From assembly GCF_001672775.1 (NCBI RefSeq), contig NZ_LZKJ01000177.1, positions 1 through 51,648 on the forward strand: a DNA stretch of 51,648 bases. The letters run 5' to 3'. Origin of the DNA: Mycobacterium kyorinense. GTDB taxonomy: Bacteria > Actinomycetota > Actinomycetes > Mycobacteriales > Mycobacteriaceae. This document shows positions 24,208 through 32,334 of the stretch, in pieces. A program made the translations under genes and the position numbers. Below the pieces are notes generated by a model. The model did not search any database. It saw only the letters and a list, made by a program, of their open reading frames with translations, and was not told where the DNA came from. Numbering within the stretch: the first letter of the stretch is position 1; each line of letters begins with the position of its first letter.

Positions 24208-25875
24208 TTACCGCCTGCGGCTCTTCTTACGCGGCGGCGGCAACGCGCCCTCGGCCCGCAGCCGGGCGGCGTGCTCGGCCAGCGCCTCGATCAGCGGACC
24301 CACCGCGGCGGTCTCCGGTTGGACGTCGACGCGCAAACCGAACTCGGCGGCCGTCTCGGCGGTCTTGGGGCCGATGCAGGCGACGATGGTGCGCGCGTGC
24401 GGCTTGCCGGCGATGCCGACCAGGTTGCGCACCGTCGACGACGACGTGAAGCAGACCGCGTCGAATCCACCGGTCTTGATCATCTCGCGGGTGGCCGCCG
24501 GCGGCGGCGCGGCCCGCACCGTCCGGTAGGCGGTGACGTCCTCGATCTCCCAGCCGCGTTCGCGCAGCCCCTCGGCCAGCGTCTCGGTCGCGATGTCGGC
24601 CCGCGGCAGCAGCACCCGGTTGACCGGGTCGAAAACGCTGTCGTACGGCGGGAATTCGTCGAGCAGGCCCAGCGAGGACTGCTCACCGGAGGGCACCAGC
24701 TCCGGGCTGATTCCGAAGGCGCGCACCCGATCGGCGGTCGCCTCGCCGACGCAGGCGATCTTGACCCCGGAGAACGCGCGGGCATCCAGCCCGAACTCGC
24801 CGAACTTCTCCCACACCGCGCGCACCGCGTTGGTGGAGGTGAACACCACCCACTGGTAGCGGCCGTCGACCAAGCCCTTGACCGCGCGTTCCATCTGCGC
24901 GGGGCTGCGCGGCGGCTCGACGGCGATCGTGGGTACCTCGATCGGCAGCGCGCCGTGTCCGGTCAGCCGCTCGCTCATTTCGCCGGCCTGATCCTTGGTC
25001 CGCGGCACCAGCACGGTCCAGCCGTACAAGGCGCGGCTCTCCCACCAGTTCAGCTTGGCCCGGTTGGCCACCGTCTTGCCGATGGTCATCACCACCGGCC
25101 CGGTCAACGGCCCGGCCGGGTCGGTGCCGCCCAGCGCGGCACCCTCGGCCAGCACGCCCAGCGTCGACTCCACCGACCGCTGCGCGCAGGTGGTGCCGGC
25201 GGCGGTCACCACGCACGGTGTTGACTCGGTGAGCCCGTACTCGACCAGGGTGCGGGCCGCCTCGGCCACGTGCGACGCGGTGGCCTGCAGGATCAGCGGG
25301 CCCGGCGCGGCGGCCAGTGCCGACCAGTCGTCCTCTTTGAGGTCGGCGCGCACGTCAGCGACGGTGTGCGACGAACCCAGCGGCAACCCCGCATACGTCG
25401 GGGTCGCGCAGCTGGGCGCCAGCCCCGGCACGATTTCGAAGTGCAGGTGGCTGCGCGCCACCGCATTGACCTCGGTGATGACCGCGTCCACCGACAGCGG
25501 GTCACCGGCCACCAGCCGTATCACGTCGGCCCCGGAACGAGCCTCGGCGACAAGCGTTTTGGCCACCTCCGCCGCATCTCCCAGCGCCGGCCGGATGTCC
25601 GGCCCGACGGACACCACCGCGGCAGGGGTGTCGTCAGCCGCACCCTCGGCGGTGTCTGGACCGGGCTCGGCCGGCCCGGATACCGGCGGCAGGTCCTTGC
25701 CGATCAAAGCCAGCACCGACTCCGGCACGTCGGGGTCGGTGAAAACCAGGGCCGCATTCGCCAGCGCGACGACGGCCCGCGTCGTCAGCAGACCGGGATC
25801 TCCCGGACCAGAGCCCACAAACGTGATGCGCCCCGGCTTCGGCTTACGTCCTCGTACGCCTACTTGGCGAGTCAT
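24208..25875 (-). CDS. hemD: Bifunctional uroporphyrinogen-III methyltransferase / synthase
   Basis: A 555-residue fusion. Residues ~15-270 form a CobA-type SAM-dependent uroporphyrinogen-III methyltransferase starting ITFVGSGPGDPGLLT, and ~285-535 form uroporphyrinogen-III synthase (HemD) with VPRTKDQAGEMSERL and CFTSSSTVRNL. This joins haem and sirohaem/B12 branches in one product, as in Rv0511. The methyltransferase half looks divergent: the segment after the first motif is rewritten and rich in Pro/Asp. Methyltransferase activity is therefore less certain than synthase. The C-terminus is strongly basic (PPPRKKSRRR). Confidence 0.93.
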   Translation of the reverse strand: MTRQVGVRGRKPKPGRITFVGSGPGDPGLLTTRAVVALANAALVFTDPDVPESVLALIGKDLPPVSGPAEPGPDTAEGAADDTPAAVVSVGPDIRPALGDAAEVAKTLVAEARSGADVIRLVAGDPLSVDAVITEVNAVARSHLHFEIVPGLAPSCATPTYAGLPLGSSHTVADVRADLKEDDWSALAAAPGPLILQATASHVAEAARTLVEYGLTESTPCVVTAAGTTCAQRSVESTLGVLAEGAALGGTDPAGPLTGPVVMTIGKTVANRAKLNWWESRALYGWTVLVPRTKDQAGEMSERLTGHGALPIEVPTIAVEPPRSPAQMERAVKGLVDGRYQWVVFTSTNAVRAVWEKFGEFGLDARAFSGVKIACVGEATADRVRAFGISPELVPSGEQSSLGLLDEFPPYDSVFDPVNRVLLPRADIATETLAEGLRERGWEIEDVTAYRTVRAAPPPAATREMIKTGGFDAVCFTSSSTVRNLVGIAGKPHARTIVACIGPKTAETAAEFGLRVDVQPETAAVGPLIEALAEHAARLRAEGALPPPRKKSRRR

Positions 25876-25907
25876 GTGCTACTCCCACCTCGTTCTCGCG
25901 CGGGTTC

Positions 25908-26840
25908 CTACCGCGCGCTGCCCGACATGAGTTCCCGTGCTCCCAGCTCGAACAGCTCCGCGGCCACCGAGAGCCCCAGCTCTCGTGCCCGCCCCGGACT
26001 GCCGATACCGGACGCGCGGATCACGTCGGATCCGTCCAGCGCCGCCACGCAGCCGCGCAGCGACAGCTCCTCGAAGACATGTGAGTCGTCCTCGTCGATG
26101 GACTCGACCACCTCGGCGATCGCGCCCACCGGCGCGGAGCAACCTGCCTCCAGTTCGGCGAGCAGGGCACGCTCGGCGGTGACGGCCGCGCGGGTGTCGA
26201 CGTCGTCGAGCTCCGCCAGCAGTGCCGCCAGTCCGGTGTCCCCGGCGCGGCACTCGACGGCGAGCGCCCCTTGAGCCGGCGCTGGCAACATCTGCACCGG
26301 TTCGAGCGTCTCGGTGACAGCGTCGAGTCGGCCCAGCCGGGCCAGACCCGCCCGAGCCACCACGATTGCGTCGAGATCACCGCTGCTTACCCTGTTCAAC
26401 CTGGTATCTAGGTTGCCTCTTAGGGGGCGGATTTCCAAACCGAGACCCAGTGCTCTAAGCTGTGCGGCCCGCCGGGGCGACGAAGTGCCCACCACCGAGC
26501 CCGTCGGCAACTCCGCCAGCACCAGCCCGTCGCGGGCCACCACGGCGTCGCGGGGGTCTTCCCGCGCAGGTATGGCCGCCACGGTGAAGCGCGGATCGTC
26601 GGCGGTCGGCAAATCTTTGTGGGAGTGCACCGCCGCGTCGACGCGGCCGTCCTCGATGGCCTCGCGCAGTGCCGCGGTGAACACGCCGACGCCGAGGGTG
26701 TCGATCGGCTCCGACGAGCGGTCGCCCGTGGTGCTGATGGTGACCAGCTCCGCGGAATGGCCCGCGGCTATCAGAGCGTCTCGGACGCCACCGGCCTGGG
26801 TGGTGGCCAACAAGCTTCCCCGAGTGCCTATCCGGATCAC
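25908..26840 (-). CDS. hemC: Porphobilinogen deaminase (hydroxymethylbilane synthase)
   Basis: HemC polymerises four porphobilinogens to hydroxymethylbilane. The 310-residue protein has IRIGTRGSLLATTQA at its start, HSHKDLPT, GTSSPRRAAQLRA, RGNLDTRL, the catalytic aspartate region SGDLDAIVVARAGL, and the dipyrromethane-binding Cys in EAGCSAPVGA. The GTG at 26840 gives the family-typical start, 13 bases after the hemA stop. It is one of four successive haem genes on this strand. Confidence 0.96.
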   Translation of the reverse strand: MIRIGTRGSLLATTQAGGVRDALIAAGHSAELVTISTTGDRSSEPIDTLGVGVFTAALREAIEDGRVDAAVHSHKDLPTADDPRFTVAAIPAREDPRDAVVARDGLVLAELPTGSVVGTSSPRRAAQLRALGLGLEIRPLRGNLDTRLNRVSSGDLDAIVVARAGLARLGRLDAVTETLEPVQMLPAPAQGALAVECRAGDTGLAALLAELDDVDTRAAVTAERALLAELEAGCSAPVGAIAEVVESIDEDDSHVFEELSLRGCVAALDGSDVIRASGIGSPGRARELGLSVAAELFELGARELMSGSAR

Positions 26841-26853
26841 GTCGGTCAAGCGG

Positions 26854-28209
26854 CTACTCAGCGGAATCGGTTGGGACGGAGGGCAATTCGCCAGCCGTTG
26901 CGACGGCGTCGACGGCGGTCTGGTCGAGTTCGAAGAGCTCACGCAGCGCCTCGGCGTAGCTGTCGCCGCCGGGCGCACTGGCCAGCTGCTTGATCCGCAC
27001 GGTCGGCGCGTGCAGCAGTTTGTCCACCACCCGCCGGACGGTGCGGGCGACCTCGTCGCGGTGGGTGGCCTCGAGCCCGGGCAGCCGGTTGTCCAGGCGC
27101 AGCAACTCCGCCTCGACGACGTCGGCGGCGCGTTGGCGCAGCGCGGTCACCGTCGGCGTCACCTCGGCCATCCGCTGACCGGCCAGGTAGGTGGCGACTT
27201 CGCCGGCGACGATGTGGCGGGCGGCCTCGGCGTCGGCTGCGGCCGCGCGTGCCGACGGTTCGCGCTGCACGCGATCCATGTCGACGACCCACACGCCGGG
27301 CAGGCCGGCCACTGCCGGGTCGACGTCGCGCGGCATGCCGAGGTCGCAGATCACCAGCGGCTGAGCGGATTCGTCCCGGCGGGCGGCGGCCAGCGCGTGG
27401 TGCACGTCGGCCAGTGAAACCACCGGGCGTACCGCACCGGTGCAGCTGACCACGACGTCGGCGTCGGCCAGTGCGCTGGGCAGCCGCTCGAGGCTCCAGG
27501 CCTCGGCTTTGGCGCCGCCGTCGCGGATTTTGCGGGCCAGTCGCTGCGCGCGGGGCAGCGATCGGTTGACGACGTGGACGTGCTCGATGCCCGCCCGGGC
27601 CAGGTGCGCCGCCGACAGCGCGCCCATCGCGCCGGCGCCGATCACCACGGCCGTCTTGCCGGTCAGGCCGGCCTGACCCAGCTTGTTACCGGCCATGCCC
27701 AGCGCCACCGACACCACCGATGCGCCGGCGGCGTCGATTCCGGTTTCCGAATGCACCCGCTTGCCCACTGCCAGCGCGCGTTGAGCCAGTTCGTGCAGCA
27801 CCCGGCCGACGGTGCGGTTGGCCTCGGCGGTGGCGTAGGCGCGGCGGACCTGGCCGAGCACCTGCTGTTCGCCGAGCACCGCCGAATCCAAGCCGCCGGC
27901 GACAGCGAACAGATGCTCGACGGCGGCCTCGCTGTACCGGACGTAGGCGTATTTGGTCAGATCGCCCAGCGACATCCCGGAATGCTCGGACAGCACCTGG
28001 CCGATGACCGACAGGCCGCCGTGGAAGGCGTCGACCACCGCGTAGACCTCGACCCGGTTGCAGGTGGACAACACCATGGCCTCGGTCACCAGCGGCGACT
28101 GCAGCACCTCGTCGATGATCTTGATCTGGTCGGACTCATCGGTCGACAGTTGCTCCAGAACCGAGACTGGCGCGCTGCGGTGGGAGACCCCGAAGAGCAG
28201 GACGCTCAC
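26854..28209 (-). CDS. hemA: Glutamyl-tRNA reductase
   Basis: HemA reduces glutamyl-tRNA to glutamate-1-semialdehyde, the committed step of tetrapyrrole synthesis. The 451-residue protein has the nucleophile in LSTCNRVEVYA (Cys50), LGEQQVLGQVRRAY, the NADPH fold VVIGAGAMGALSAAHL, and a C-terminal dimerisation helix region. The GTG at 28209 opens with VLLFGVSHRSAPV, the usual N-terminus. It heads the haem operon; 123 bases separate it from the upstream glutaredoxin-like gene and probably hold the promoter. Confidence 0.96.
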   Translation of the reverse strand: MSVLLFGVSHRSAPVSVLEQLSTDESDQIKIIDEVLQSPLVTEAMVLSTCNRVEVYAVVDAFHGGLSVIGQVLSEHSGMSLGDLTKYAYVRYSEAAVEHLFAVAGGLDSAVLGEQQVLGQVRRAYATAEANRTVGRVLHELAQRALAVGKRVHSETGIDAAGASVVSVALGMAGNKLGQAGLTGKTAVVIGAGAMGALSAAHLARAGIEHVHVVNRSLPRAQRLARKIRDGGAKAEAWSLERLPSALADADVVVSCTGAVRPVVSLADVHHALAAARRDESAQPLVICDLGMPRDVDPAVAGLPGVWVVDMDRVQREPSARAAAADAEAARHIVAGEVATYLAGQRMAEVTPTVTALRQRAADVVEAELLRLDNRLPGLEATHRDEVARTVRRVVDKLLHAPTVRIKQLASAPGGDSYAEALRELFELDQTAVDAVATAGELPSVPTDSAE

Positions 28210-28332
28210 GGCTGAATCACCTGGCCTGCTCCCTTGCTTTCACCAGTGAACGAACTGACATCCACGGTAGTCGTTCGACAGGTTGGCCACCAAATTCGCG
28301 TTGCGCTGCTCACTGCGCGGTGGCCGCCGAGG

Positions 28333-28593
28333 TCACCGTTCGGCCAGATCGGCGCGCAGCCGGGGCTCGTCGACCTCCCAGTAGCTGTGCTCGCGGCCGT
28401 CGAGCAGCACGACCGGCAGCCGATCGCCGAATTCGGCGCGCAGCCCGGGATTTCCGGCGGCCGCGGCTGCGTCGACATCGGTGGCCGACAGCCCGAAACC
28501 CAACTCGGTGGCCAGTTCGGCCAGTTGCGCGTAGACCCGCGCACAGATCGCACATCCGTCGCGGGTCAACAACTCCACCTGCCGCGGGCCCAT
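28333..28593 (-). CDS. Glutaredoxin-like protein (DUF836, Rv0508-like)
   Basis: An 86-residue thioredoxin-fold protein with a CAIC redox motif at Cys14 and Cys17, and the cis-Pro region RLPVVLLDG. It is probably a small cytosolic thiol reductant. ATG at 28593 is chosen; GTG at 28599 would add two residues. The position just before hemA matches Rv0508. A role in protecting HemA, which has a catalytic cysteine, is attractive but is inference only. Confidence 0.85.
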   Translation of the reverse strand: MGPRQVELLTRDGCAICARVYAQLAELATELGFGLSATDVDAAAAAGNPGLRAEFGDRLPVVLLDGREHSYWEVDEPRLRADLAER

Positions 28594-28689
28594 GGCCACA
28601 GTGTGGCACCCGTCTCACGGCGCAAGGCGGCAAGCCCAGGGCGGATAGGGTTGAACCGGCACAGTCGGCGCACCGAGAGGAGGTCGGAG

Positions 28690-29580
28690 ATGACGTCTCC
28701 CGGCCCGGGCGGAGTCGACCCGCAGACGGTAGCCTCCAACGCCAGCGCCGAACGCGCACTCGACGGGTTGCACGCCGCCGACGCGCCGGACGCCGAGCAG
28801 CCGCCGATCGACCTCACCGCGGCCGCGTTCTTCGACGTGGACAACACCCTGGTGCAGGGCTCGTCGCTGGTGCATTTTGGCCGGGGGCTGGCCGCCCGCA
28901 AGTACTTCACCTACCGCGACGTGCTCGGATTCATCTACGCGCAGGCCAAGTTTCAGCTGTCTGGGCGAGAAAACAGCGACGACGTCGCCGCCGGCCGGCG
29001 CAAGGCGCTGGCGTTCATCGAAGGCCGGCCGACCACCGAGCTGATGGCGCTCGGCGAGGAGATTTACGACGAGATCATCGCCGACAAGATCTGGACCGGC
29101 ACCCGGGAGTTGGCGCAGATGCATCTCGACGCGGGCCAGCAGGTGTGGCTGGTCACCGCCACGCCCTACGAGCTCGCGGTGACCATCGCCGGGCGTCTGG
29201 GGCTGACCGGGGCGTTGGGCACCGTCGCCGAGTCGGTCGACGGGGTGTTCACCGGCCGGCTGGTCGGCGAACTGTTGCACGGCACCGGTAAAGCCCATGC
29301 CGTGCGCTCGCTGGCCATCCGGGAAGGGCTCAACCTCAGGCGCTGCACCGCCTACTCCGACAGCTACAACGACGTGCCGATGCTGTCGCTGGTGGGCACT
29401 GCGGTCGCGATCAACCCGGACGCCCGACTGCGCAGCCTGGCCCGGGAACGCGGCTGGGAGATCCGCGACTTTCGGACCGCGCGCAAGGCGGCTCGAATCG
29501 GGGTGCCGTCGGCGCTGGCGTTGGGGGCGGCCGGTGGGGCCCTGGCGGCGGCCGTGTCGCGTCGCCACGAGCGCGGGTAA
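28690..29580 (+). CDS. serB1: HAD-family phosphatase SerB1-like
   Basis: A 296-residue HAD-IB hydrolase with DVDNTL (Asp49 nucleophile, Asp51), VWLVTATPYEL as motif II, GKAHAVRSLA with the motif III lysine, and YSDSYNDVPML as motif IV. It is annotated as phosphoserine phosphatase in relatives, but several homologues have other substrates. A Gly/Ala-rich hydrophobic helix near residues 272-290 may tether it to membrane. The ATG at 28690 has GAGGAGG upstream. The last eight codons and the stop lie in the first unit of a tandem repeat. Confidence 0.85.
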   Translation: MTSPGPGGVDPQTVASNASAERALDGLHAADAPDAEQPPIDLTAAAFFDVDNTLVQGSSLVHFGRGLAARKYFTYRDVLGFIYAQAKFQLSGRENSDDVAAGRRKALAFIEGRPTTELMALGEEIYDEIIADKIWTGTRELAQMHLDAGQQVWLVTATPYELAVTIAGRLGLTGALGTVAESVDGVFTGRLVGELLHGTGKAHAVRSLAIREGLNLRRCTAYSDSYNDVPMLSLVGTAVAINPDARLRSLARERGWEIRDFRTARKAARIGVPSALALGAAGGALAAAVSRRHERG

Positions 29581-29696
29581 CGCGCGAGGGGCGCACCGAC
29601 CGCATGCAGCCCCGTGTCGCGTCGCCACGAGCGCGGGTAGCGCGCGAGGGGCGCACCGACCGCATGTAGCCCGTGTCGCGCCGCCACGAGCGCGGA
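29554..29696 (+). repeat. 60-bp tandem repeat (MIRU/VNTR-like), about 2.4 copies
   Basis: Units start at 29554, 29614 and 29673 with GTGTCGCG; the period is 60, then 59. The first unit holds the end of serB1 (VSRRHERG and TAA). The second would encode the same eight residues and TAG, and the third is partial. Adjacent copies are nearly identical, which points to recent expansion by slippage and a likely variable copy number between strains. Confidence 0.88.
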
Positions 29697-29761
29697 AGCG
29701 GCTAATCGGCAATGCCGCTGATAAGCTGCGCCGCTGAGCCCATACGAGCGGAGAGCAGCGC

Positions 29762-30274
29762 ATGGCAGTGCCCGAAGGTACCGAAGCACTCATCGGTACC
29801 CATTACCGATTCCCGGACTACTTCGAGGTCGGACGCGAAAAAATCCGTGAGTTCGCCGAGGCGGTCCAAGACGAGCACCCCATGCACTTCTCCGAAACCG
29901 CTGCCGCCGAGGCCGGATATCCCGCGATGGTGGCCTCGCTGACCTTCCTCGCCATCGCCGGGCGGCGGGTCCAACTGGATGTCTTCACCAAATTCGATAT
30001 CCCGATCAATCTCGCCCGGGTCCTCCACCGCGACCAGAAGTTCATCTTCCACCGGCCGATCATGACCGGCGACCGGCTGTATTTCGACACCTACCTGGAC
30101 TCGGTGATCGAATCGCACGGCACCGTGATCGCCGAAATCCGCAGCGAGGTCACCGACGCCGACGGCAAACCCGTGATTACCAGCATCGTCACGATGCTCG
30201 GTGAGTCGTCCCACCCGGACGCCGACGCCAGCGCGACGATCGCTGCGATTGCGTCGATTCGGGGCGGGGCTTAG
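29762..30274 (+). CDS. HadA-like (R)-hydroxyacyl dehydratase subunit (Rv0504c-like)
   Basis: A 170-residue hot-dog-fold protein of the MaoC/FAS1-type dehydratase group (UPF0336). It has QDEHPMHFSETAAAEAGYPAMVA and FIFHRPIMTGDRLYFDT. Relatives HadA and HadC are the non-catalytic substrate-binding partners of HadB in meromycolate elongation, and the catalytic D/H dyad of HadB-type subunits is not seen here. It is followed after 34 bases by a mycolate methyltransferase gene, consistent with a shared role in mycolic acids. Confidence 0.85.
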   Translation: MAVPEGTEALIGTHYRFPDYFEVGREKIREFAEAVQDEHPMHFSETAAAEAGYPAMVASLTFLAIAGRRVQLDVFTKFDIPINLARVLHRDQKFIFHRPIMTGDRLYFDTYLDSVIESHGTVIAEIRSEVTDADGKPVITSIVTMLGESSHPDADASATIAAIASIRGGA

Positions 30275-30308
30275 TGTCAGCGCGATGAACCAGGGGGCGA
30301 ACGACCCG

Positions 30309-31181
30309 ATGAGCACCGATCTGACGCCGCATTTCGACGACGTCCAGTCGCACTACGACCTGTCCGACGACTTCTACCGGCTGTTCTTGGACCCGTCGCA
30401 GACCTACAGCTGCGCCTACTTCGAGCGCGACGACATGACCTTGGAAGAAGCGCAACGCGCCAAGGTCGACCTGTCACTGGGCAAGCTGGATCTGCAGCCG
30501 GGGATGACGCTGCTCGACATTGGTTGCGGTTGGGGCGCGACCCTGCGGCGCGCGATCGAAAAATACGACGTCAACGCCATCGGCCTGACGTTGAGCAAGA
30601 ACCAGGCCGCGCATGTGCAGAAGTCGTTCGACGCGATGGACAGCCCGCGCTCCAAAGAGGTGCGGCTGCAGGGTTGGGAGCAGTTCCACGAGTCGGTGGA
30701 CCGGATCGTCTCGATCGGCGCGTTCGAACATTTCGGCCGCGACCGCTACACCGAGTTTTTCAAGATGGCGAGCGAGGCCCTGCCCCCGGGCGGCGTGATG
30801 ATGCTGCACACCATCATCAAGCCCAGCGACGAGGAGTTCGCCGAGCGCGGGCTGCCGGTCACGATGCGGCACCTGCGGTTTTTCAAGTTCATCATGGACG
30901 AGATCTTCCCGGGCGGAGATTTGCCGCAGGCGAAGGTGGTGGAGGAGCACGCGGCCAAGGCGGGCTTCACGCTGACCAAGAAGCAGCCGCTGCGGCTGCA
31001 TTACGCACGCACCCTAGACATTTGGGCCCAGACGCTGGAGTCGCGCAAGGACGAGGCCATCGCGATGCAGTCCCAAGAGGTCTACGACCGGTACATGAAA
31101 TACCTGACCGGTTGCGCCGACCTGTTCCGCGAGGGCTACACCGACGTCTGCCAATTCACGTTGGTCAAGCCAGCAGCCTAA
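30309..31181 (+). CDS. Mycolic acid cyclopropane/methoxy-type methyltransferase (cmaA2 locus)
   Basis: A 290-residue SAM-dependent enzyme of the cyclopropane mycolate synthase family. It has LLDIGCGWGATLRRA (SAM site, residues 68-82), QTYSCAYFERDDMTLEEAQ, VDRIVSIGAFEHFG with the carbonate/active-site glutamate, and YMKYLTGCADLFREGYTDV. ATG 30309 (MSTDLTPHF) matches PcaA and MmaA starts; ATG 30285 is in frame. The locus corresponds to cmaA2 (Rv0503c). However, the sequence lacks the extra loop after FEHF that I recall for CmaA2 and looks closer to PcaA/MmaA2, so the modification made is uncertain. Confidence 0.88.
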   Translation: MSTDLTPHFDDVQSHYDLSDDFYRLFLDPSQTYSCAYFERDDMTLEEAQRAKVDLSLGKLDLQPGMTLLDIGCGWGATLRRAIEKYDVNAIGLTLSKNQAAHVQKSFDAMDSPRSKEVRLQGWEQFHESVDRIVSIGAFEHFGRDRYTEFFKMASEALPPGGVMMLHTIIKPSDEEFAERGLPVTMRHLRFFKFIMDEIFPGGDLPQAKVVEEHAAKAGFTLTKKQPLRLHYARTLDIWAQTLESRKDEAIAMQSQEVYDRYMKYLTGCADLFREGYTDVCQFTLVKPAA

Positions 31182-31190
31182 TTCACAGCC

Positions 31191-31248
31191 CCGAACGTCG
31201 ACTTATCGTTGAAATTCAAGGATTTTCGCCCAACAAGTCGACGTTCGG
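31191..31248. terminator. 14-bp inverted repeat between convergent genes
   Basis: CCGAACGTCGACTT (31191-31204) and AAGTCGACGTTCGG (31235-31248) are perfect inverted arms with a 30-base loop. The palindrome fills the 80-base gap between the methyltransferase and the opposing acyltransferase. A bidirectional terminator is likely, although the long loop also allows a cruciform. Its arm shares sequence with the palindrome at 8488-8547. Confidence 0.55.
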
Positions 31249-31261
31249 CCGCTAAGCGGTG

Positions 31262-32329
31262 CTAGCCGAGGAACACGTTGCGCCGACCGGCCAACAGGCG
31301 GTACAGCGTCTGCTGGATCGTCTCGCGAACCTGGTCCGTCAACTCGAACGTGACCATCGGGTCATCGGCATCGGCTGCTTCGTAGTCGGCGGTGGAGATC
31401 GGCTCACCAAAGGCGATGTGCCATTTCGACGGCAACGGCAGCAGCCCGGCCGGACCGGCCAACGGGAACAACGGCGTGACCGGGAAGTAGGGCAGGCCGA
31501 ACAGCCGTGCCAGCAGCTTGATGTCGGCCACCATCGGATAAATCTCCTCGGAGCCGACGATCGAGCACGGCACGATCGGTGCCTTGGTGCGCAGCGCCGC
31601 CGACACGAACCCGCCGCGGCCGAAGCGCTGCAGCTTGTAGCGGTCCTTGAACCGCTTGCCCAGGCCCTTGTAGCCCTCCGGGAACACCGCGGTGAGCTCG
31701 CCGGCGGCCAGCAGCCGGTGGGCGTCGGCGGTGCAGGCCATGGTGTGACCGGCCTTTCGCGCGGTCTCACCGATCACCGGCAGGTCGAACACCATGTCGG
31801 CGGCCAGCAGCCGCAGGTCGCGCTGGGCCGGGTGTTCGTCGTGCACCGCCACGGAGGCCATCAGCCCGTCGAACGGCAGGACCCCGGCGTGGTTGGCGAC
31901 GACCAGCGCGGCACCCGTCTCGGGCAAGTTCTCCACACCGCTGACCTCGACGCGGAACCAGGATTTGAAGAAGAACCTCAGCAAAGGCCGCACGATCGCG
32001 TCGTTGAAATGCGGATCGAAGCCGAACTCGTCGATGCTGTAATCACCGGTGAGCCGCTGCCGCAGGAATTCGGCGACGGCGCCCACGCGCTGTGCGAGGT
32101 CGTTGCCGGGCGAGGCGGCTTCGGGCTTACCGCCGGCCGCCCGGCGGTGCTGATCGATCTCGCTGACAACCGCGGCGATCTGCTCGGCCGATGCCCGCGC
32201 GTCCGGATCGGACAGCAGCGAGGGGTGTCGACGCGAGGCCTCGGTGCGTTGGCCAGCACGCCGTTGCGCGGCTGCACGATTTGGATTCGAGTGCAGCGGA
32301 ATGACTTTCGCCCTGTTTTCGCCCGCCAC
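31262..32329 (-). CDS. PlsC-like phospholipid/glycerol acyltransferase (Rv0502-like)
   Basis: A 355-residue protein. The acyltransferase domain covers roughly residues 125-330, with the catalytic NHAGVLPFD (HX4D), FPEGYKGLGKRF as the glycerophosphate-binding block, and APIVPCSIVGSEEI. The hydrophilic N-terminus (~110 residues) is Arg/Ala-rich. GTG at 32329 gives VAGENRAKVIPLH, aligning with the start of Rv0502, and is preceded by GCAGGTAG. An in-frame ATG at 32353 lies inside the upstream gene. The acceptor lipid is not known. Confidence 0.88.
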   Translation of the reverse strand: MAGENRAKVIPLHSNPNRAAAQRRAGQRTEASRRHPSLLSDPDARASAEQIAAVVSEIDQHRRAAGGKPEAASPGNDLAQRVGAVAEFLRQRLTGDYSIDEFGFDPHFNDAIVRPLLRFFFKSWFRVEVSGVENLPETGAALVVANHAGVLPFDGLMASVAVHDEHPAQRDLRLLAADMVFDLPVIGETARKAGHTMACTADAHRLLAAGELTAVFPEGYKGLGKRFKDRYKLQRFGRGGFVSAALRTKAPIVPCSIVGSEEIYPMVADIKLLARLFGLPYFPVTPLFPLAGPAGLLPLPSKWHIAFGEPISTADYEAADADDPMVTFELTDQVRETIQQTLYRLLAGRRNVFLG

Positions 32330-32334
32330 GATAT

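Noticed and set aside
23737..25224. 495-codon plus-strand open frame over hemB/hemD
   Set aside because: Covers parts of two conserved haem genes on the other strand and has no domain.
29554..29696. Possible CRISPR array
   Set aside because: Units are contiguous with no unique spacers and include coding sequence; it is a plain tandem repeat.
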